This document shows, in pieces, positions 48,403 through 63,452 of a DNA stretch of 64,000 nt. The position numbers were made by a program, and so were the translations under genes. This DNA comes from Cladobotryum mycophilum (taxonomy: Eukaryota; Ascomycota; Sordariomycetes; Hypocreales; Hypocreaceae). The stretch spans positions 62,001-126,000 of the forward strand of contig CM071590.1 of NCBI GenBank assembly GCA_036429605.1. The letters are read 5' to 3'. How positions within the stretch are numbered: the stretch's first letter is position 1; each line of letters opens with the position of its first letter. The notes beneath the pieces are model-generated. The model saw nothing but the letters and a program-made list of their open reading frames with translations. It ran no database searches and was not told the origin of the DNA.

Positions 48403-50271
48403 ACATATTCCATAAGCGAGTGTGCCACACAAGCGAGTGTGCCACCCCTTACCACCTCGTGTAGAAAAAAAACAAAGTCAGCTTTTAATACTTTTTAATC
48501 TATATTAAATATCTAATTATTATAATAGTATTAAAAGAAAATAATTATATCTTTTATTTAGTTATATTTTCTTATAGGTTTGCATATTATAGCTAGTCTT
48601 ATTGTACTTGCTATAGTATAAAGCCTTTATACAAGCAGACCCTTTTTACTGCCCTTTCTGCTTAATTTACTTATTTATATCCTTTTAATCCAATTAATTG
48701 ATTTTTTCTTAAACAGTAAGTATATCTCTAAGTCATACACGAGTTTTTTTACTCTATAGCACTTATTTAATGCCTTATTTACTATATAAAACTTAAAGAC
48801 CTTTTTGCGTAAAAGTATTACTTAATATATAATTATTATTATACTCTTTGTAAATTAATTAATTATAGTTAATATTATAGTTAAAGAGTTATTTTAATAA
48901 ATAAAAATATAATTTTTTATATACTTTAACTATAAGGTAATTTTATATATGTTTTTTAATGTTTTAAAAACCTAAGGCTATATAGGTTAAGGCAATGTTT
49001 CCGAAGGTATTAATGTTTATAACTCTATATTAAACATTAAAAGAATACTCTATAGATTAAATAATAATAGATTAATTTCTTTAAAACCTTCTTTAATATT
49101 CTTCTTGTTAATTATAGTAAAAAATATTATATAAAAAGTATAAAGGAACTTAAGCTTATTAATATATATAATATATATATATATTAACTTTTTAATTTAT
49201 TAATTATATATTTACTTTAATAGCCTAAAATAACCAATATCTAATAGCTAAAGAAAATATAAAGAATAAAAAGATATATAGACTATAATAATCTTATACT
49301 TTTTATAATAAAGCTTAAATGCTATTAAGTAATAGCTCTTATAGTCATTAAAGATAAGCATTTAATAGATTTTTTTATATAAAAAGCTATATAATAATTA
49401 AAATATTTAATTTAATCTAAGCTAATCTTATTAATAGTTTAACTATTCTCTATTATTATAATACGTTAATCTACTAAAAGATTATACTTTTAATACTAAT
49501 TCTTAAGATAATATTATACAGTAAGGATAATAAATAGTAGTATTACCTAACCTATTCTATTAATATCTTAGATTATAGTTACCTATTCTTAATTACTAGG
49601 CTAAGATAATTTAGCTTTTATATAGCCTTTTAAAGTTATAATTACTATACCTAAAAAAATAATACCTATTATAAAGCTAATCTTATTAAAGTTATAGAAA
49701 TTATTATTAAAAACCTTATATTTAGTTTTAATATTCTATATAAGCTTAAACTAAACGTTAATAAGTATTAGGTCTTTATATTTAGCTTTTTAATAATTAT
49801 ATTTATAAGCCTAGTATATATAAAGCTTTAGTTAGTATTTAATGAAGTTTAATACCTAGTTTTTACTAACTAATAGTATATTATATATATATAATAAATA
49901 ATTAACTATTTCTTTAATACTATACAATCTAAAAGAAAATAATCGCATAAATAAATCAATTATATACTTAAATATAGTCTTTTCTTTTAATTCTATAAGA
50001 TTTATTAAATTAGCTTTTATATCGTATCGTAAAGACTATCTAGTGTAACACTAACTTAAAATCATATAATTAATATTATAAATTCTTTTTATAGTTCTAA
50101 GACTTAAATCTAGGTTTTTTTAAGAGCTTTAAGAGCTATAATAACTCTACTTTCATACGAAGATAATACCATTTAAGATCGTTAAGGAATTTAACATATT
50201 ATAATAGAGGTAAATATAGTGGTAGAGGGTGGTACACTCGCTTGTGTGGCACACTCGCTTATAGAATACGT
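48403..50271 (-). mobile_element. Pogo-like DNA transposon, X subfamily, full length
   Basis: 1,869 bp, exactly the length of the copy at 39098, flanked by TA (48401-48402, 50272-50273). The terminal motifs AAGCGAGTGTGCCAC are in tandem. The interior is RIP-degraded. Confidence 0.9.
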
Positions 50272-50273
50272 TA

Positions 50274-50711
50274 ATATATATTTATTTATTTTATAGTTTA
50301 CTATATATTATTAGCATAGTTTATAAGGAATATCTTATAACTATTAATTCTTTTTAAAATTATATTAATATATATAATATAATATTATAAATTAACTTTA
50401 GTAGACATTAAACATTATATAATAATATTTATTTAATTAATTATAAAGATATTATTATAATATTAATGACTATTTAATTAAATACCTTAATAATTATATA
50501 TGTTATATAATAATTAATAGTATAATATAGGTTTATTTTTATAAAAATCAACTTTATATTTATTTAAATTATAATAAATCTAATATTTATTTATTATTAA
50601 TATTAAATATAGAATTATAATACTTAAACCTATTATTAAAATTACTTTAGTTAACCCTAATAGCTTTAACTTAAATAACATACTTTTAATTTAATTATTA
50701 CTTAATATTAG
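50274..50711. other. AT-rich degraded DNA with LTR-like tract
   Basis: No gene was found. 50,530-50,650 resembles the central part of the family LTR. Confidence 0.5.
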
Positions 50712-50713
50712 TA

Positions 50714-52575
50714 ACGTACTTTATCAGCGAGTGGCGTATATTAGCGAGTGGCGCACTTTCCGCCCACAGCGCATATAACTTACCTTCTCATTAAATTCCT
50801 TTACAATTAACTATAGAATCCCTTCTAAATAAAACCAGAATAATTATAGCCCTTCAAGCTCTTAAAAATAGCGAATCCCTTAGTATTCAAGCCGCAGCCA
50901 AGATCTATAATATACTAGCTAGTACAATCCGCTCTCATCACAACAGTCATACAGCTAGACGTAATACTAGACCTAATTCAATAAATCTAACCAAATTAAA
51001 AGAAAAGGCTATTATTTAATATATAATTAAACTCTTAACGCAATCATTTCTACTTAAATTACATAGTATTAAAGAAATAGCTAATCAACTATTACACATA
51101 CACGATATACTATTAATTAGGAAACTATAGGCTTATAGATTTATCAAACACTAACTAGAGCTATATATATATTATTTTCGCAAATATAATTATTAAAGGG
51201 CTAAATATAAAGATCTAAGACTAATAAGTAATTGGTTTGTTTTTATATAAAATATTAAAGCTAAGTATAGTATCCTAGATAAGAATAGCTATAATTTTAA
51301 TAAGACTGGTTTTATAATAGGCCTAATTTTTATAGGTATAGTAATTATAATATTAGATAATTATATAAAGGCTAAATTATCCTAGTCTAGTAATCGAGAA
51401 TAGGTAACTATAATCCAAAGCGTTAATACATACAGTTAGGCTATTCTACCATTTATCATCCTAGCCGCCTAATATCACCTATCTCATTAATATCAAAAAT
51501 ACAATCTTCCAGTAAATTAGGTTATTATAATAATAAATAATAACTAGACTATTAATAAGGTTAGCCTGGATTAAATTAAGTATTTTAATTATTACACAAT
51601 ATCTCATACAAAAGGTATATATCAACTACTTATCCTTAATAGCTATAAAAACCACTACTCTATAGAATTTAAGCTCTACTGCTAATAGTATAAGATTATT
51701 ATAATCTATATACCTGCTTATTCCTTTTATATCCTTCAACCGCTTGATATTAGCTACTTTAGACCATTTAAGCAAGCGTACGGCCGGTAAATTAAGACCC
51801 TAATGCATATATATATTACACACATTAATAAGCTCAAATTTCTCTATGCCTTTCGTATAGCTTTCTTTTCTTCAATAATAGAGAAAAATATATAAGAAGG
51901 CTTTACAGAAACTAGCCTTATGCCATTTAACCCGCAAAGAGTTCTCTCAAAGCTTTATATCCAGCTACAAACGCCAATACCTCCAGTAACCTTACCTAAG
52001 ATTAGATAGCCTTAGGTCTCGAAGACACCATAGACTATATACAAGGCTAGCTCGCAATTAGAGCATATAAAATCTCATATCTCTGCTCATTAAAATAGCT
52101 CTCTTACATCAATACTAGCTACTATGGATCAGTTTGCGAAAAAAGCAATAGCCATAATACATCAGGTGGCTCTTCTACATAAAGAAGTCTTATCACTTCG
52201 TACAGCAAATAAGGCATTAAGCAAGCGCCGAAGAGCAAAAAAAACACATATACGGCTTAGAGGCTCTCTTACTATTCAAAATACGTAAGATCTAATAGAT
52301 CAGAAGGATCTAGATGAGCAGATAAAAAAGAAAAAGCATTAAAGTAATAGTCAACGAGGGTTAGGCCGGACGAATACTCCGCGCTATAGCAATTACAGCA
52401 AACCTAGGCATAATATACAAACTTATAAGAAAGCCATAGAAATATCTAACTTATCAGATTCTAGCAGTATTTTAGTTACTATTTAATATTTTGTGGTATA
52501 ATTGAGCAGTTTATACAGGTTGTAGGTAGAAGGTGCGCCACTCGCTAATATACGCCACTCGCTGATAAAGTACGT
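50714..52575 (+). mobile_element. Pogo-like DNA transposon, Z subfamily, least degraded
   Basis: 1,862 bp, TA on both sides (50712-50713, 52576-52577). The inverted repeats at 50714-50756 and 52533-52575 are perfect over 43 bp. Each contains AGCGAGTGGCG twice at 17-bp spacing. GC is clearly higher than in the X and Y copies, so it is the youngest or least RIP-affected element in the window. Confidence 0.93.
50806..52486 (+). pseudogene. Pogo/Fot1-type transposase, inactivated by RIP-like changes
   Basis: One dominant frame is readable with many premature TAA/TAG codons. The N-terminal part has a helix-turn-helix pattern (IQAAAKIYN, ASTIRSHHNSHTARRNTRPN). The central part is the DDE domain: YNFNKTGF (about 51,290) where the family has D-E-T-G-F, and LLILNSYKNHY (about 51,630) where an aspartate is expected. 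Both catalytic aspartates are asparagine. LQPLDISYFRPFKQAYG (about 51,740) is the usual post-catalytic motif. The C-terminal part is charged and ends in a C-x2-C-x4-H-x4-C-like knuckle with its cysteines changed to tyrosine (RYSNYSKPRHNIQTYKK, about 52,380). G-to-A and C-to-T changes explain all of these. Confidence 0.85.
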
Positions 52576-52577
52576 TA

Positions 52578-52935
52578 TTTAGTTTTAAAAAGTTTAATTT
52601 TATGGCTTAAGTTATTTTATACTATATATATTAATTTTTAGAGTCTAATATCCTGTGAATAATACTTAGAATATTATATTACTATACTTTAATAAATATA
52701 TAAATTAATTAATTACCATAAATACTTATAGTTAATAAAAGAATATAAAAAGAATTAAAAATAAATTTCTTTTATATATAATAATATAAAAACATAAATA
52801 AAATAAAGATTTTCTTAGTAACTATTATTTGTTAGACGTTTGTCTTAAGAATATACAAGCCTTATGCCTTATTTATAAACTATTGAGCCTAAAGGAAACA
52901 GCTTAGTTAATAAGCTATATAAGTATTACTAAAAG
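52578..52935. other. AT-rich degraded DNA, no gene seen
   Basis: A short LTR-like tract (about 52,905-52,935) lies directly before an inverted LTR. Confidence 0.5.
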
Positions 52936-54697
52936 TATAATATTCCAGGTGTTTCTTAACAAGAATAACCTAGATTATAGTTAATATTAATAGTAGATTA
53001 ACATAATATTAAGCAATAAGATAAAATATTATAGTTTAGGTATTAAATATTAATAATAAATAATATTATTAATAATTAATTAAATATATAAAAGAATTAT
53101 ATAATTTAAATAAATATATAAAAGACTTATATAATTTAAATAAATATATAAAAGAATTATATAATTTAAATAAATATAAGGTTTTATTTTAATAGGAATA
53201 AACTAATAATCTAATAATTATAATAAATTAAATTAATTTTATTTAAATTAATTATAATTAATTATATTATTCAAGCTTTTATTATAGTTATGTTTTAATT
53301 AATAGTTTATATAAGTATTATTAAAAGTAAGTTTAGTTTTATAAATAATATAAGTATAAAATTAGGTTATTATGTATTATTTGTTTTATAGTTTTATTTT
53401 TAAAATTTATTAGTTTTATATAAATATTTATTATTATTTTTTTAAACTTATTATTTTATAAGTTTTATTTTTTTTAGTTTTATAATATTAAAATAAATAA
53501 TAAAAATAGTTAATTTTATTTAAAAAAAAGAAAGATTTAAAATCTTATAAGATTTATTATGTTAATTAATCTTAAAAATTCTTTTATTTTTCTTATATTA
53601 TTAATAAATAAAAATATATTATTATTAAAAGTAAGGTTTATCGTAAGGTTTATATTAAAAAGTGTTATGTTAAATATAATACTAATAGTAAAGGTACTTT
53701 TATTTATAAGTAATTTCTTTTTAATATATTTTTAATATTTCTTTAAATAATTATATCTTTTTTAATAAAATTAATTTAATTTCTTAATATAAGACTATAA
53801 AATAAAACGTTATTTTTATAAGAGTTAGGTTATAAAAGATTAATAAATAAAAAGATTATTATATACTACAATAGTAAGTATAGTTATATATAAGGTAAAT
53901 ATTTTTAATAAATTAAAAAAGAAAAAATATTGTAAGATAAAATTTACTTTTAATATTGTTTTAATTAATCTTATATTTAATTTATGAATTAGATTTAATT
54001 AATAATTATGTTATATAAATCTTTTAAGCCTAAACTTTAATAAAATTATTATATAATTGTTTAAAAATAAATTAAATATTTAATAAGCTTTTAAATACTT
54101 TTTATGTTTATATAATTTTATTATTTTATTAAGTATTAATACTTATTGTTTTATTATTTATAATTAAATTTAATTTAATTTTATATATTTTTTTATTAAA
54201 AATATTCTTATAAAATTATAAATAACTTTTTAAATATTGTTATTAATTAAAATTCTTTTAAATAAAGAAATATAAAAAAATAAATATATTTATATTCTTT
54301 TTAATAATAAATATTTATAATTAATATTTAAAATAGTTTTTTTTAATTAAATATAGTTTTAGTTATTTAAAATTTAATTTATTATTTAATTATATTATAT
54401 TAATATTTAAAGTTTTTTTTATTTAATATATAATATAATAAATAAATAATATTCTTTTTTAAAAATTAGTTTTTTTACTTTATTTTTATTTATATATTTA
54501 TTTATTTTTTTATAGATTAATAGAAATTCTACTTTTATTATTTAATATAAGTCTTTTATTTTATTTATTTTAATTATAATTTTAATTATAATTATTTTAT
54601 TTTTAAATAATTTATATATTTTTAGGTTATAGTTAAAGTTAATATATATAAGGCTTAAGCTTATAGTTTTTAAATATAGTCTTATTAAATTATTAAT
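52936..54697 (-). mobile_element. Inverted Ty3/gypsy copy, 3' LTR and adjoining internal part
   Basis: The inverted LTR is about 52936-53375, beginning TATAATATTCCAGGTG. Internal minus-strand sequence follows, cut at about 54,698 by a plus-strand LTR. Confidence 0.75.
53081..53170. repeat. 30-bp tandem repeat, three copies, within LTR
   Basis: Units at 53081-53110, 53111-53140 and 53141-53170 differ at one base. This array is not seen in the other LTRs. Confidence 0.9.
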
Positions 54698-57505
54698 TAT
54701 AATACCCTGATCTTATATTTATATTATTTATAAAAATAGACTTACTTTTAATAACACCAGTATAGGCTATTAATTAGAATATAACTATAGTAAAACCCTA
54801 GATAATATAACTAATTATAATTAGTTTAAATAAGATTAATTTAATTTATTATAATTATTAATTTATTAATTTATTTTTATTAAAATAGAATTTTATATTT
54901 AATTAAGTTATAATAACTTTAATTATTATATATATTAGTTTATATCTTTTATATATTTAATTAATTATTATTAATATTATATATTATTAGTATTTAATAC
55001 TAAAACTATAATATTTTATTTTATTATTTAATATTATTTTAATTTATTATTAATATTAACTATAATTTAAGTTACTTTTATTAAAAAACATTTAAAATAT
55101 TATATATTAATAACTTTTATTTAATAAATTACTATAACTATATGTTATATTAAATATTATAATTAATAAAAAATAATTATTATTTTAAATATTTATTTTA
55201 GTATAATTAATTATATTATTTAATAAAGTTAATAAAAGAAATACTTTTAATTATAAATTAATAATTTAAAAAAAGAATGAATAAAAAATAAAAAATAAAT
55301 ATTAAAGAAGTTCTTAAATTAAAAGATCTAAAATTATTTTCTAAAAAACCTAAAATAGTATTTTTTTAGGCTTTTATAATAGACTTAAAAACTTATTATA
55401 ATCATTATTTTTAATATCTTAAAAAAACTATATAAGAATAGTTTATATATATACTTATATAAAAAGATTTACTAAAAAATAGTTTAAATCTATTATAAAA
55501 GATTATTATAATAATTTGAAAAGTAAAAAGAATAAATAAATAAAATAAGTCTTTAAAGACTTTAATAAGTTTATTAAAAAGCTTAAAAAGGTTTTTAGTA
55601 CTATTAATAAAAAAAGAAAATACTTACGTTAAAACGTTTATTAAAAGAAATTAATCTTAAATTGTATTATTATATTTAAATAAATTATTTTAAAATTTAA
55701 ATAAAATATTAAAGTATTAATGAATTAATTTTATTAAAGATTAGAAAGAAGTATTAGAACGAAACCTTTTAAAAAAGATTTATTAAAGACTTTTATAAAA
55801 TATATTAAAATAATTATTAAAATTAATAATTAATAATATATCTATTATAAATAAAAATAAAGAAGTAAAGTTTATTAGAAATCTAAAAATAATTATATTA
55901 TTAAAAATAATAATAATAAGTTAAGTTAAATAAACTTTAATATAACTTAAAAGAGAAAAAAGTAAAATACTATAATTATAATATAATAAAATATCTTTTT
56001 AAAAACTATAAATCTTTTAAAAGAAATAAAGAAATATATAAAAACAAACTCTTAAACTAAAAAAAAAGAAAAAAGAAATGTTAATATTATTATTAAATAA
56101 TAATTAAATATAAATTATATTTTAATAAATTAAATAATATAGTTTAAAAATAGATATTTAATTTATTAAAGATTAAAAGATAATATAAACTAATATATAA
56201 AGATCTTTTAATAAATTAATATACTTAAATAAGAATATAATAAGAAAAGATATTAATAGAATTTATTAAAAAAGATCTAATAATATTATTTAATATTTAT
56301 ATACTTATTATTAGTATAAAGATAATATTTTATAAAAATAATTATTAATTAAATAACTTTTATTAATAATATTAATAGTTTATTTATTTAAAAAAAGAAT
56401 ATATGGTAAAAGAAACCTTAAAATATTAAAATAGTTTATAATATAATAAATCTTTATAAATTAATTATTAAAATATATACTATTAAAATTATATTAAACT
56501 TATATATAAAAAATATTAAAAAGCTAAGCTTATAAACTAATATTAATAAATATTTAAATAAATAATAATTATATAAAAATACTTTATTATAAAGATTATT
56601 TAGATATTATTTAAATAAAACTTTAATTTTTATATTTATAAGAAAAACCTAAAAGATTAATAAAAATAATATAAATTATAAAATATATTAAATACTAAAG
56701 ATAATATAATAATTTATAAAATCTAAAACTTAAAAATAAAAAATAAAATAAAATATTTATAAAAGAATTATAAAATAATTTAAAAATACTTTTAATTATA
56801 AATTAATAATCTTGTTATTAATTAAAGAATTAGTTAATTTTATTAGAATAAAAATAAAAACTTTAATTAAAAATAAATATAAAATATAGGATTTTATAAA
56901 GATTTAATAATAAAATAATAAACTTAAAAGAAAATCATTAAATAAAATATTAAAAAGAAAATATAAAATATTTTATTTAATTAATTATTAAAAGAAATAA
57001 GATTTATATAAGATAAGGATTAAAAATAAAAAACTTATAAAACTATTATTATTTTATAAAAAATATTTAAAAAGTTTAATAAATTATTAAAAAAATGATT
57101 AATAAGATAGTTAAAAAATACTTTAATATTTTATAATAATTTGTTTTAATAACATTTTAATTTATTTTTAAATATATTTAAAGAATATACATAATATATA
57201 TATTAAGTATTTATTAAATTTTAAAAAATAAAACCTTTAGTTAAATTAAAAACATATAAACTTTATATTTAATAGAAATTCTTTTTTAAATATATGATTA
57301 TATTAAATAAAATATATATAAATTTTATTAAATTTAAAATAATATAAAACTAATTTAAGTTAAATATTAGTAAAGAAATTTAAAGTTTTTTAAGTTTTAT
57401 TAATTGTTATTAATATTTTATAAAAAACTATAATAAGATTATATATTTATTTTATAAGTTAATTAAAAGAAATTAAATATTTAAATAAATAAGAAAATAT
57501 AATAA
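54698..57505 (+). mobile_element. Truncated Ty3/gypsy copy
   Basis: The LTR is about 54698-55104 (407 bp, one internal repeat missing). The internal region has gag (zinc-knuckle remnant about 55,970), a deletion, and RT/RNase H remnants to about 57,505, where an inverted LTR abuts it. Confidence 0.75.
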
Positions 57506-59668
57506 TATAACGTTCTGGGCGTTTCCTAATAAGAATAACCTGGATTATGGTTAATATTAGTAATAGATTAGAGTAAGGTTAAATAATAGATTTAATATAT
57601 TATAGTTTAGGTATTAGATTATTAATAGTAAATAATTATATTAATAATTAATTAAATATATAAAAAAGAGATATAGGCTAGTATATATAATAATTAACTT
57701 TATTATAATCTAAATAAATATAAAATTCTATTTTAATAAAAATAAACTAATAATCTAATAATTATAATAGATTAAGTTAATTTTATTTAAGCTATTATAT
57801 ATACTTAAATCGATTTTATTTAAACTATTAAATATACTTAAATTAATCTTATTTAAGTTAATTATAATTAGCTATATTACCTAAGGTTTTACTATAATTA
57901 TATTTTTAATTAATAGTTTATATAAGTATTATTAAAAGTAAGTCTAGCTTTATAGATAATATAAGTATATTAGGTTATTATATATTACTTTTTTTCCTAT
58001 GGTTTTGTCTTTAAGACCTATTGGTTTTTATATAAATACTTATTTTTTTTCTTAAGCTTATTCTTTTTTTTATAAGTTTTATTTTTTTTAGTTTTATAAT
58101 ATTAAAATAAGTAATAAAAATAATTAATTTTATTTAAAAAAAAATAGGTATTTAAAACTTTATAAGATTTATTATATTAATTAGTTTTAAGATATTTTTT
58201 GGTTTTTTTTATATTATTAATAAATAAAAATATATTATTATTAAAGATAAGGTTTATTATAAAGCTTATATTAAAAAATATTATACTAGGTATAATATTA
58301 GTAATAATAATATTTTTATTTATAAATAATTTATTTATTTTTCTTTTATATATTTTAATATTTTCTAAATAATTTATTTATTTATATTAAAAATAATTTA
58401 GCTTTTTAATATAAAACTATAAAATAAAATCTTATTATTATAATAGTTAAGTTATAAAAGATTAATAAATAAAAAAATATTATATACTAAAATAATAAAT
58501 ATAATTATATATAAGATAAATATTTTTAATAAGTTAAAAAAAAGAATATTATAAGATAAAATCTACTTTTAATATTTCTTTAATTAACCCTATAGTTAAC
58601 CCTATAGTTAACCTATTAATTAGGTTTAATTAGTAATTATTCTTTATTAGTTTTTTAAGCCTAGATTCTAATAGAATTACTATAGAATTATCTAAAAGTA
58701 GGCCAAATATTTAATAAGCTTTTAAATATTTTTTATTTTTATATAATTTTTTTATTTTATTAAATATTAATATTTACTATTTTTATAATATATAATTAAA
58801 ATTAATTTAATTTTATATTCTTTTTTTACTAAAAGTATTTTTATAAGATTATAAATAATTTCTTTAATATTTTTATTAATTAATACTTTTTTAAATAAGA
58901 AAATATAAAAGACTAAATATATTTATATTCTTTCTAATAATAAAAGTTTATAATTAATATTTAAAATAATATTTTTAATTAAACAAAATTTAATTTTTTA
59001 AAGTTTAATTTATTACTTAATTATATTATTTTAATATTTATATTTTTCTTATTTAGTATATAATAAAATAAATAAATTATATTTTTTTTAAAGATTAATT
59101 CTTTTAATTTATTTTTATTTATATATCTTTTTATTATTTTATAGATTAATATAAATTATACTTTTATTATTTAATATAGGTTTTTTATTTTATTTGTTTT
59201 AATTATAGTTTTATTTATAATTATTTTATCTTTAGGTATTTTATATATTTTTAGATTATAATTAAAATTAATATATATAACACTTAAGTCTATAAATTCT
59301 AATATATTAGTATTATAAGCAATCTATACTAATAATAATAGTTTTATTTAATTAGTTTATTTAAAATTAATATAATAGTATAAATATTTTTTAATAATCT
59401 AATTAATTTATTTAGTTTATTTATTAGTTTATAAGTAATAAGTTATATTAAGCTTATAGTTAATATTTAATTATTTAGTTAATTTTTATTAAAATTTAAA
59501 TATAAAAATTAATTTTTAATCTAAAATAATTCTTTTAGATAAAAGATAAATATTTATGATTATATATAAAAATATATATATAAATCTTTCTATATTTATA
59601 ATTTCTTAGTATAATAAAAAATAAGCTTATTTTATAAGTTTATTAATAATTATAAGAATATTATTATA
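57506..59668 (-). mobile_element. Inverted Ty3/gypsy copy, 3' LTR and adjoining internal part
   Basis: The inverted LTR is 57506-57982, with a relatively intact end (AACGTTCTGGGCGTTTCC). Minus-strand internal sequence runs to 59668, where a pogo-like element begins. Confidence 0.8.
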
Positions 59669-61374
59669 ATATATTCTATAAGCGAGTGTGTTATATAAAC
59701 AAGTGTGCCACCCTCCACCACTACATCTACCTCTATCATAATATATTAAATTCCTCAACGATCTTAAATAGTATTACCTTTATATAAAAGTAAAGTTATT
59801 ATAGTTTTTAAAGCTCTTAAAAAAACCTAGATTTAAGTTTTAGAGCTATAGAAAAGATTTATAATATTAATTATATAACTTTAAGTTAGTATTATATTAA
59901 ATAGCCTTTATAATATAATATAAGAGTTAATTCAATAAATCTTATAGAATTAAAAAAAAACTATACTTAAGTATATAATTGATCTATCTATACGATTATT
60001 TTTTCTTAGATTATATAGTGTTAAAGAAATAGTTAATTATTTACTATATATATACGATATGTTATTAGTTAGTAAAAACTGGGTATTAAACTTTATTAAA
60101 CGCTAACTAAAGCTTTATATACGTTAGGTTTATAAATATAATTATTAAAAAGCTATATAAAAGTTAAATTATTTTAGTTTAGTAATCGGGAATAGGTAAT
60201 TATAATTTAAGGTATTAATAAAATAAGTTAAGTAATACTATTATTTATTATTTTTATTATATAATATTATCTTAAGAATTAGTATTAAAAGTATAATTTT
60301 CTAATAGATTAGTATATTATAATAATAAAAAATAGCTAGACTATTAATAAGATTAGCTTAGATTAGATTAAGTATTTTAATTATTATATAGCTTTTTATA
60401 TAAAAGGGATTTATTAAATATTTATTTTTAATGGCTATAAAAGTTATTATTTAATAATATTTAAGCTTTATTATAAAAAGTATAAGATTATTATAGTCTA
60501 TATGTTTTCTTATTCTTTATATTTTCTTTAGTTATTAGATATTGGTTGTTTTAGGCTATTAAAGTAAGTATACGGTTAATAAATTAAAAAGTTAATATAT
60601 ATATATATTATATATATTAGTAAACTTAAGTTTTTCTATGCTTTTTATATAGTATTTTTTGCTATGATTAACGAGAAGAATATTAAAGGAGGTTTTAAAG
60701 GAGCTAGTCTATTACTATTTAATTCGTAGAGTGTTCTTTTAATGTTTAATATAAAGTTATAAATATTAATACCTTTAGAAATATTACCTTAACCTATATA
60801 GTCTTAGGTCTTTAAAACATTAAAAAATATATATAAGACTATTATATAGTTAAAATATATAAAAAATTATATCTTTACTTATTAAAATAACTTTTTAACT
60901 ATAATATTAACTATAATTAATTAATTTATAAAAAGTATAATAATAATTATATATTAAGTAATACTTTTACGCAAAAAGGTCTTTAAGTTTTATAGTAAAT
61001 AAGGCATTAAGTAAGTACTATAGAGTAAAAAAACTTATGTATAACTTAAAGGTATACTTATTATTTAAAAAGGAATTGATTAATTAGATTAAAAGGATAT
61101 AAATAAGTAAATTAAATAAGAGGAGCGGTAAAGAAAGTCTGCTTGTACAAAGGCTTCGTACTATAATAAGTATAGCAAGACTAGCCATAATATATAAACC
61201 TATAAAAAAGTATAATTAAGTAAAAGATATAATTATTTTCTTTTAATACTATTATAATAACTAGATATTTAATATAGATTAAGAAGTGTTAAGGGCTGAC
61301 TTTGTTTTTTTTCTACACGAGGTGGTAAGGGGTGGTATACTCGCTTGTGTGGCACACTCGCTTATGGAATATGT
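59669..61374 (+). mobile_element. Pogo-like DNA transposon, X subfamily, internally deleted
   Basis: 1,706 bp, about 160 bp shorter than the other X copies, with TA on both sides (59667-59668, 61375-61376). The transposase remnant is on the plus strand. The right terminus (from about 61,310) is well preserved and the left is more eroded. Confidence 0.88.
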
Positions 61375-61376
61375 TA

Positions 61377-63450
61377 TTAAATAAAAGATATTAGCTTTTA
61401 TTATGTATAGTATACTAATAAACTATATAACTAAATATTGATATTAAATTATATTTCTATTATAAATATTAAATAAAACAATAATAGTTAAAAGATATAA
61501 AACATTATTTTAAGTGGTATTATTAAATAATTTAAATATAATAAAACTTTTAAATAAGTAAAATAAATTAATTTCAATATTTAATATATATTATACATTT
61601 CGTAATAATATTATTTTATAGTTTTTGAATTTTAAAGATTTCATAATTTAGAGTTAAATTATAGTATGTTAAATTAAGAAATATTTATAATAATGGAACT
61701 TTTTAAAGATTAGTAATATTATATTAAAAAATATAAAAACTTATAAAAATACTATTAAAGTATTAAAACCTTTAAGTATTTATATAATAAATAAAATTGA
61801 ATAATAAATAAATACATTAGTATATATATTTAATTTTATTTAATCTTATTATAAAATATTAGTAATTAAAGAATTCCTTATAAATATATTATTAAAATGA
61901 TGTAATTATAACAATAAAAATTAAATAAAAGTTAAATTATTTTTAAAACTATAAAAAGAATTTATAATAATATAATAAATATTAATTAGTTTAATATATT
62001 AAAGAAGATCTAATAAACTACTATTATAAAATAATAATTCTAAGATGTAGTTTAATTTAAGCTTAATAAAATATTTTTATAAAATAAAATAATTTAAATT
62101 TATAAATAATCCAATAAAGTATTATTAAAGGATTAAAAGCCTTAAATTAAGAGGAATACTAGTAAAAAGCTATTATACTTTAAATATTTAATTAACTAGG
62201 TTACAGTTATAGCTAAATATATATAATTAATACTTTACGAAAATATAAAAATAACTATAAGTTAATAGATTATATGTAAAATTAAGGTTTTTTAATTATT
62301 ATTAGATTTAATAATAAAGGTATAAGCTAAAAATTTAAAAACTTTAAAATAAATAAAAATAAAAATCTAAATATCTTTTAAAGAAAAGTAAAAGAAATAA
62401 AATATAAATTTAAAGAAACTATTAAAATATAAAAGTTTTATTTTTATTTTAAATAATTAAGATTTTTAATAAGAATTACTATAGTTTTGTTATAATAGTT
62501 TATTTATAAAATACCTTAATATAAACTATGTTTTAAAATTATTATAATATAAATTCTATTAATATTAAATAAATAAAAGAATTAAAGAATATATATAAAA
62601 CTATAATATATATTAAGATATTATAATTAAATATTATAAATCTTATCGTAAAGTTAAATTATTATTAATATCTTTTAGATTATTTTAAAAATTGAATATA
62701 AATTTTATTATAGATTTCTTTATTATAACATACTATAAAAATATATTAATATAATATTAATAATTATAAATTAATTTATTAAATATTCTTTATTTATTTC
62801 TTATTAATATAATTATTAATATAATATAATTAATAAAGCTTTTTTATAATAAAGTAAAATTAGTATTTGATTTAAGTAAAAGTATTATATTAAATAAAAA
62901 CTTAATTTTTATAAGTTAATTTTAATTAAAATTATCTTATTATTTTAAAGTAAAACAAAAACTTTTGATAATCTTTTATTTTTAAATTAATAATTAAATA
63001 AAATAAAAATTAACTATTAAAATATTATTTTTATTATTTTATTGATGTAAATTAAATAAATCTAATTTAATTAATATAATTTATATAATTTATATATAAT
63101 AATATAAAAAATATTATTATTAATAAGTTATATGTAAAAGTATTATTTAGCTATTAATTAGATTTTTATTAAATTATTATACATAATAATTAGAACGGAA
63201 AAAGATTTATAATATAAGCTTAACTTAAACAACTAAAATAGTGTTAAAAGTAATTAAAGATTTAATAAAGAATTATTATAAAAGAATAAATATTTTATTA
63301 TAATAAATAGTATAAACTATTTATTTTAAACCTTAAAGATCTTATAGAATTATTAATTAAAACCTATGTTTTAAAAGAAAAAAAACTAATTCTATAATTT
63401 ATTAAATTATTTAAAATAAATATATTATTTTATATTATTAAAATAATATT
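61377..63450. repeat. AT-saturated RIP-degraded DNA of unknown origin
   Basis: No open frame, LTR end or terminal repeat was recognised. Confidence 0.5.
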
Positions 63451-63452
63451 TA

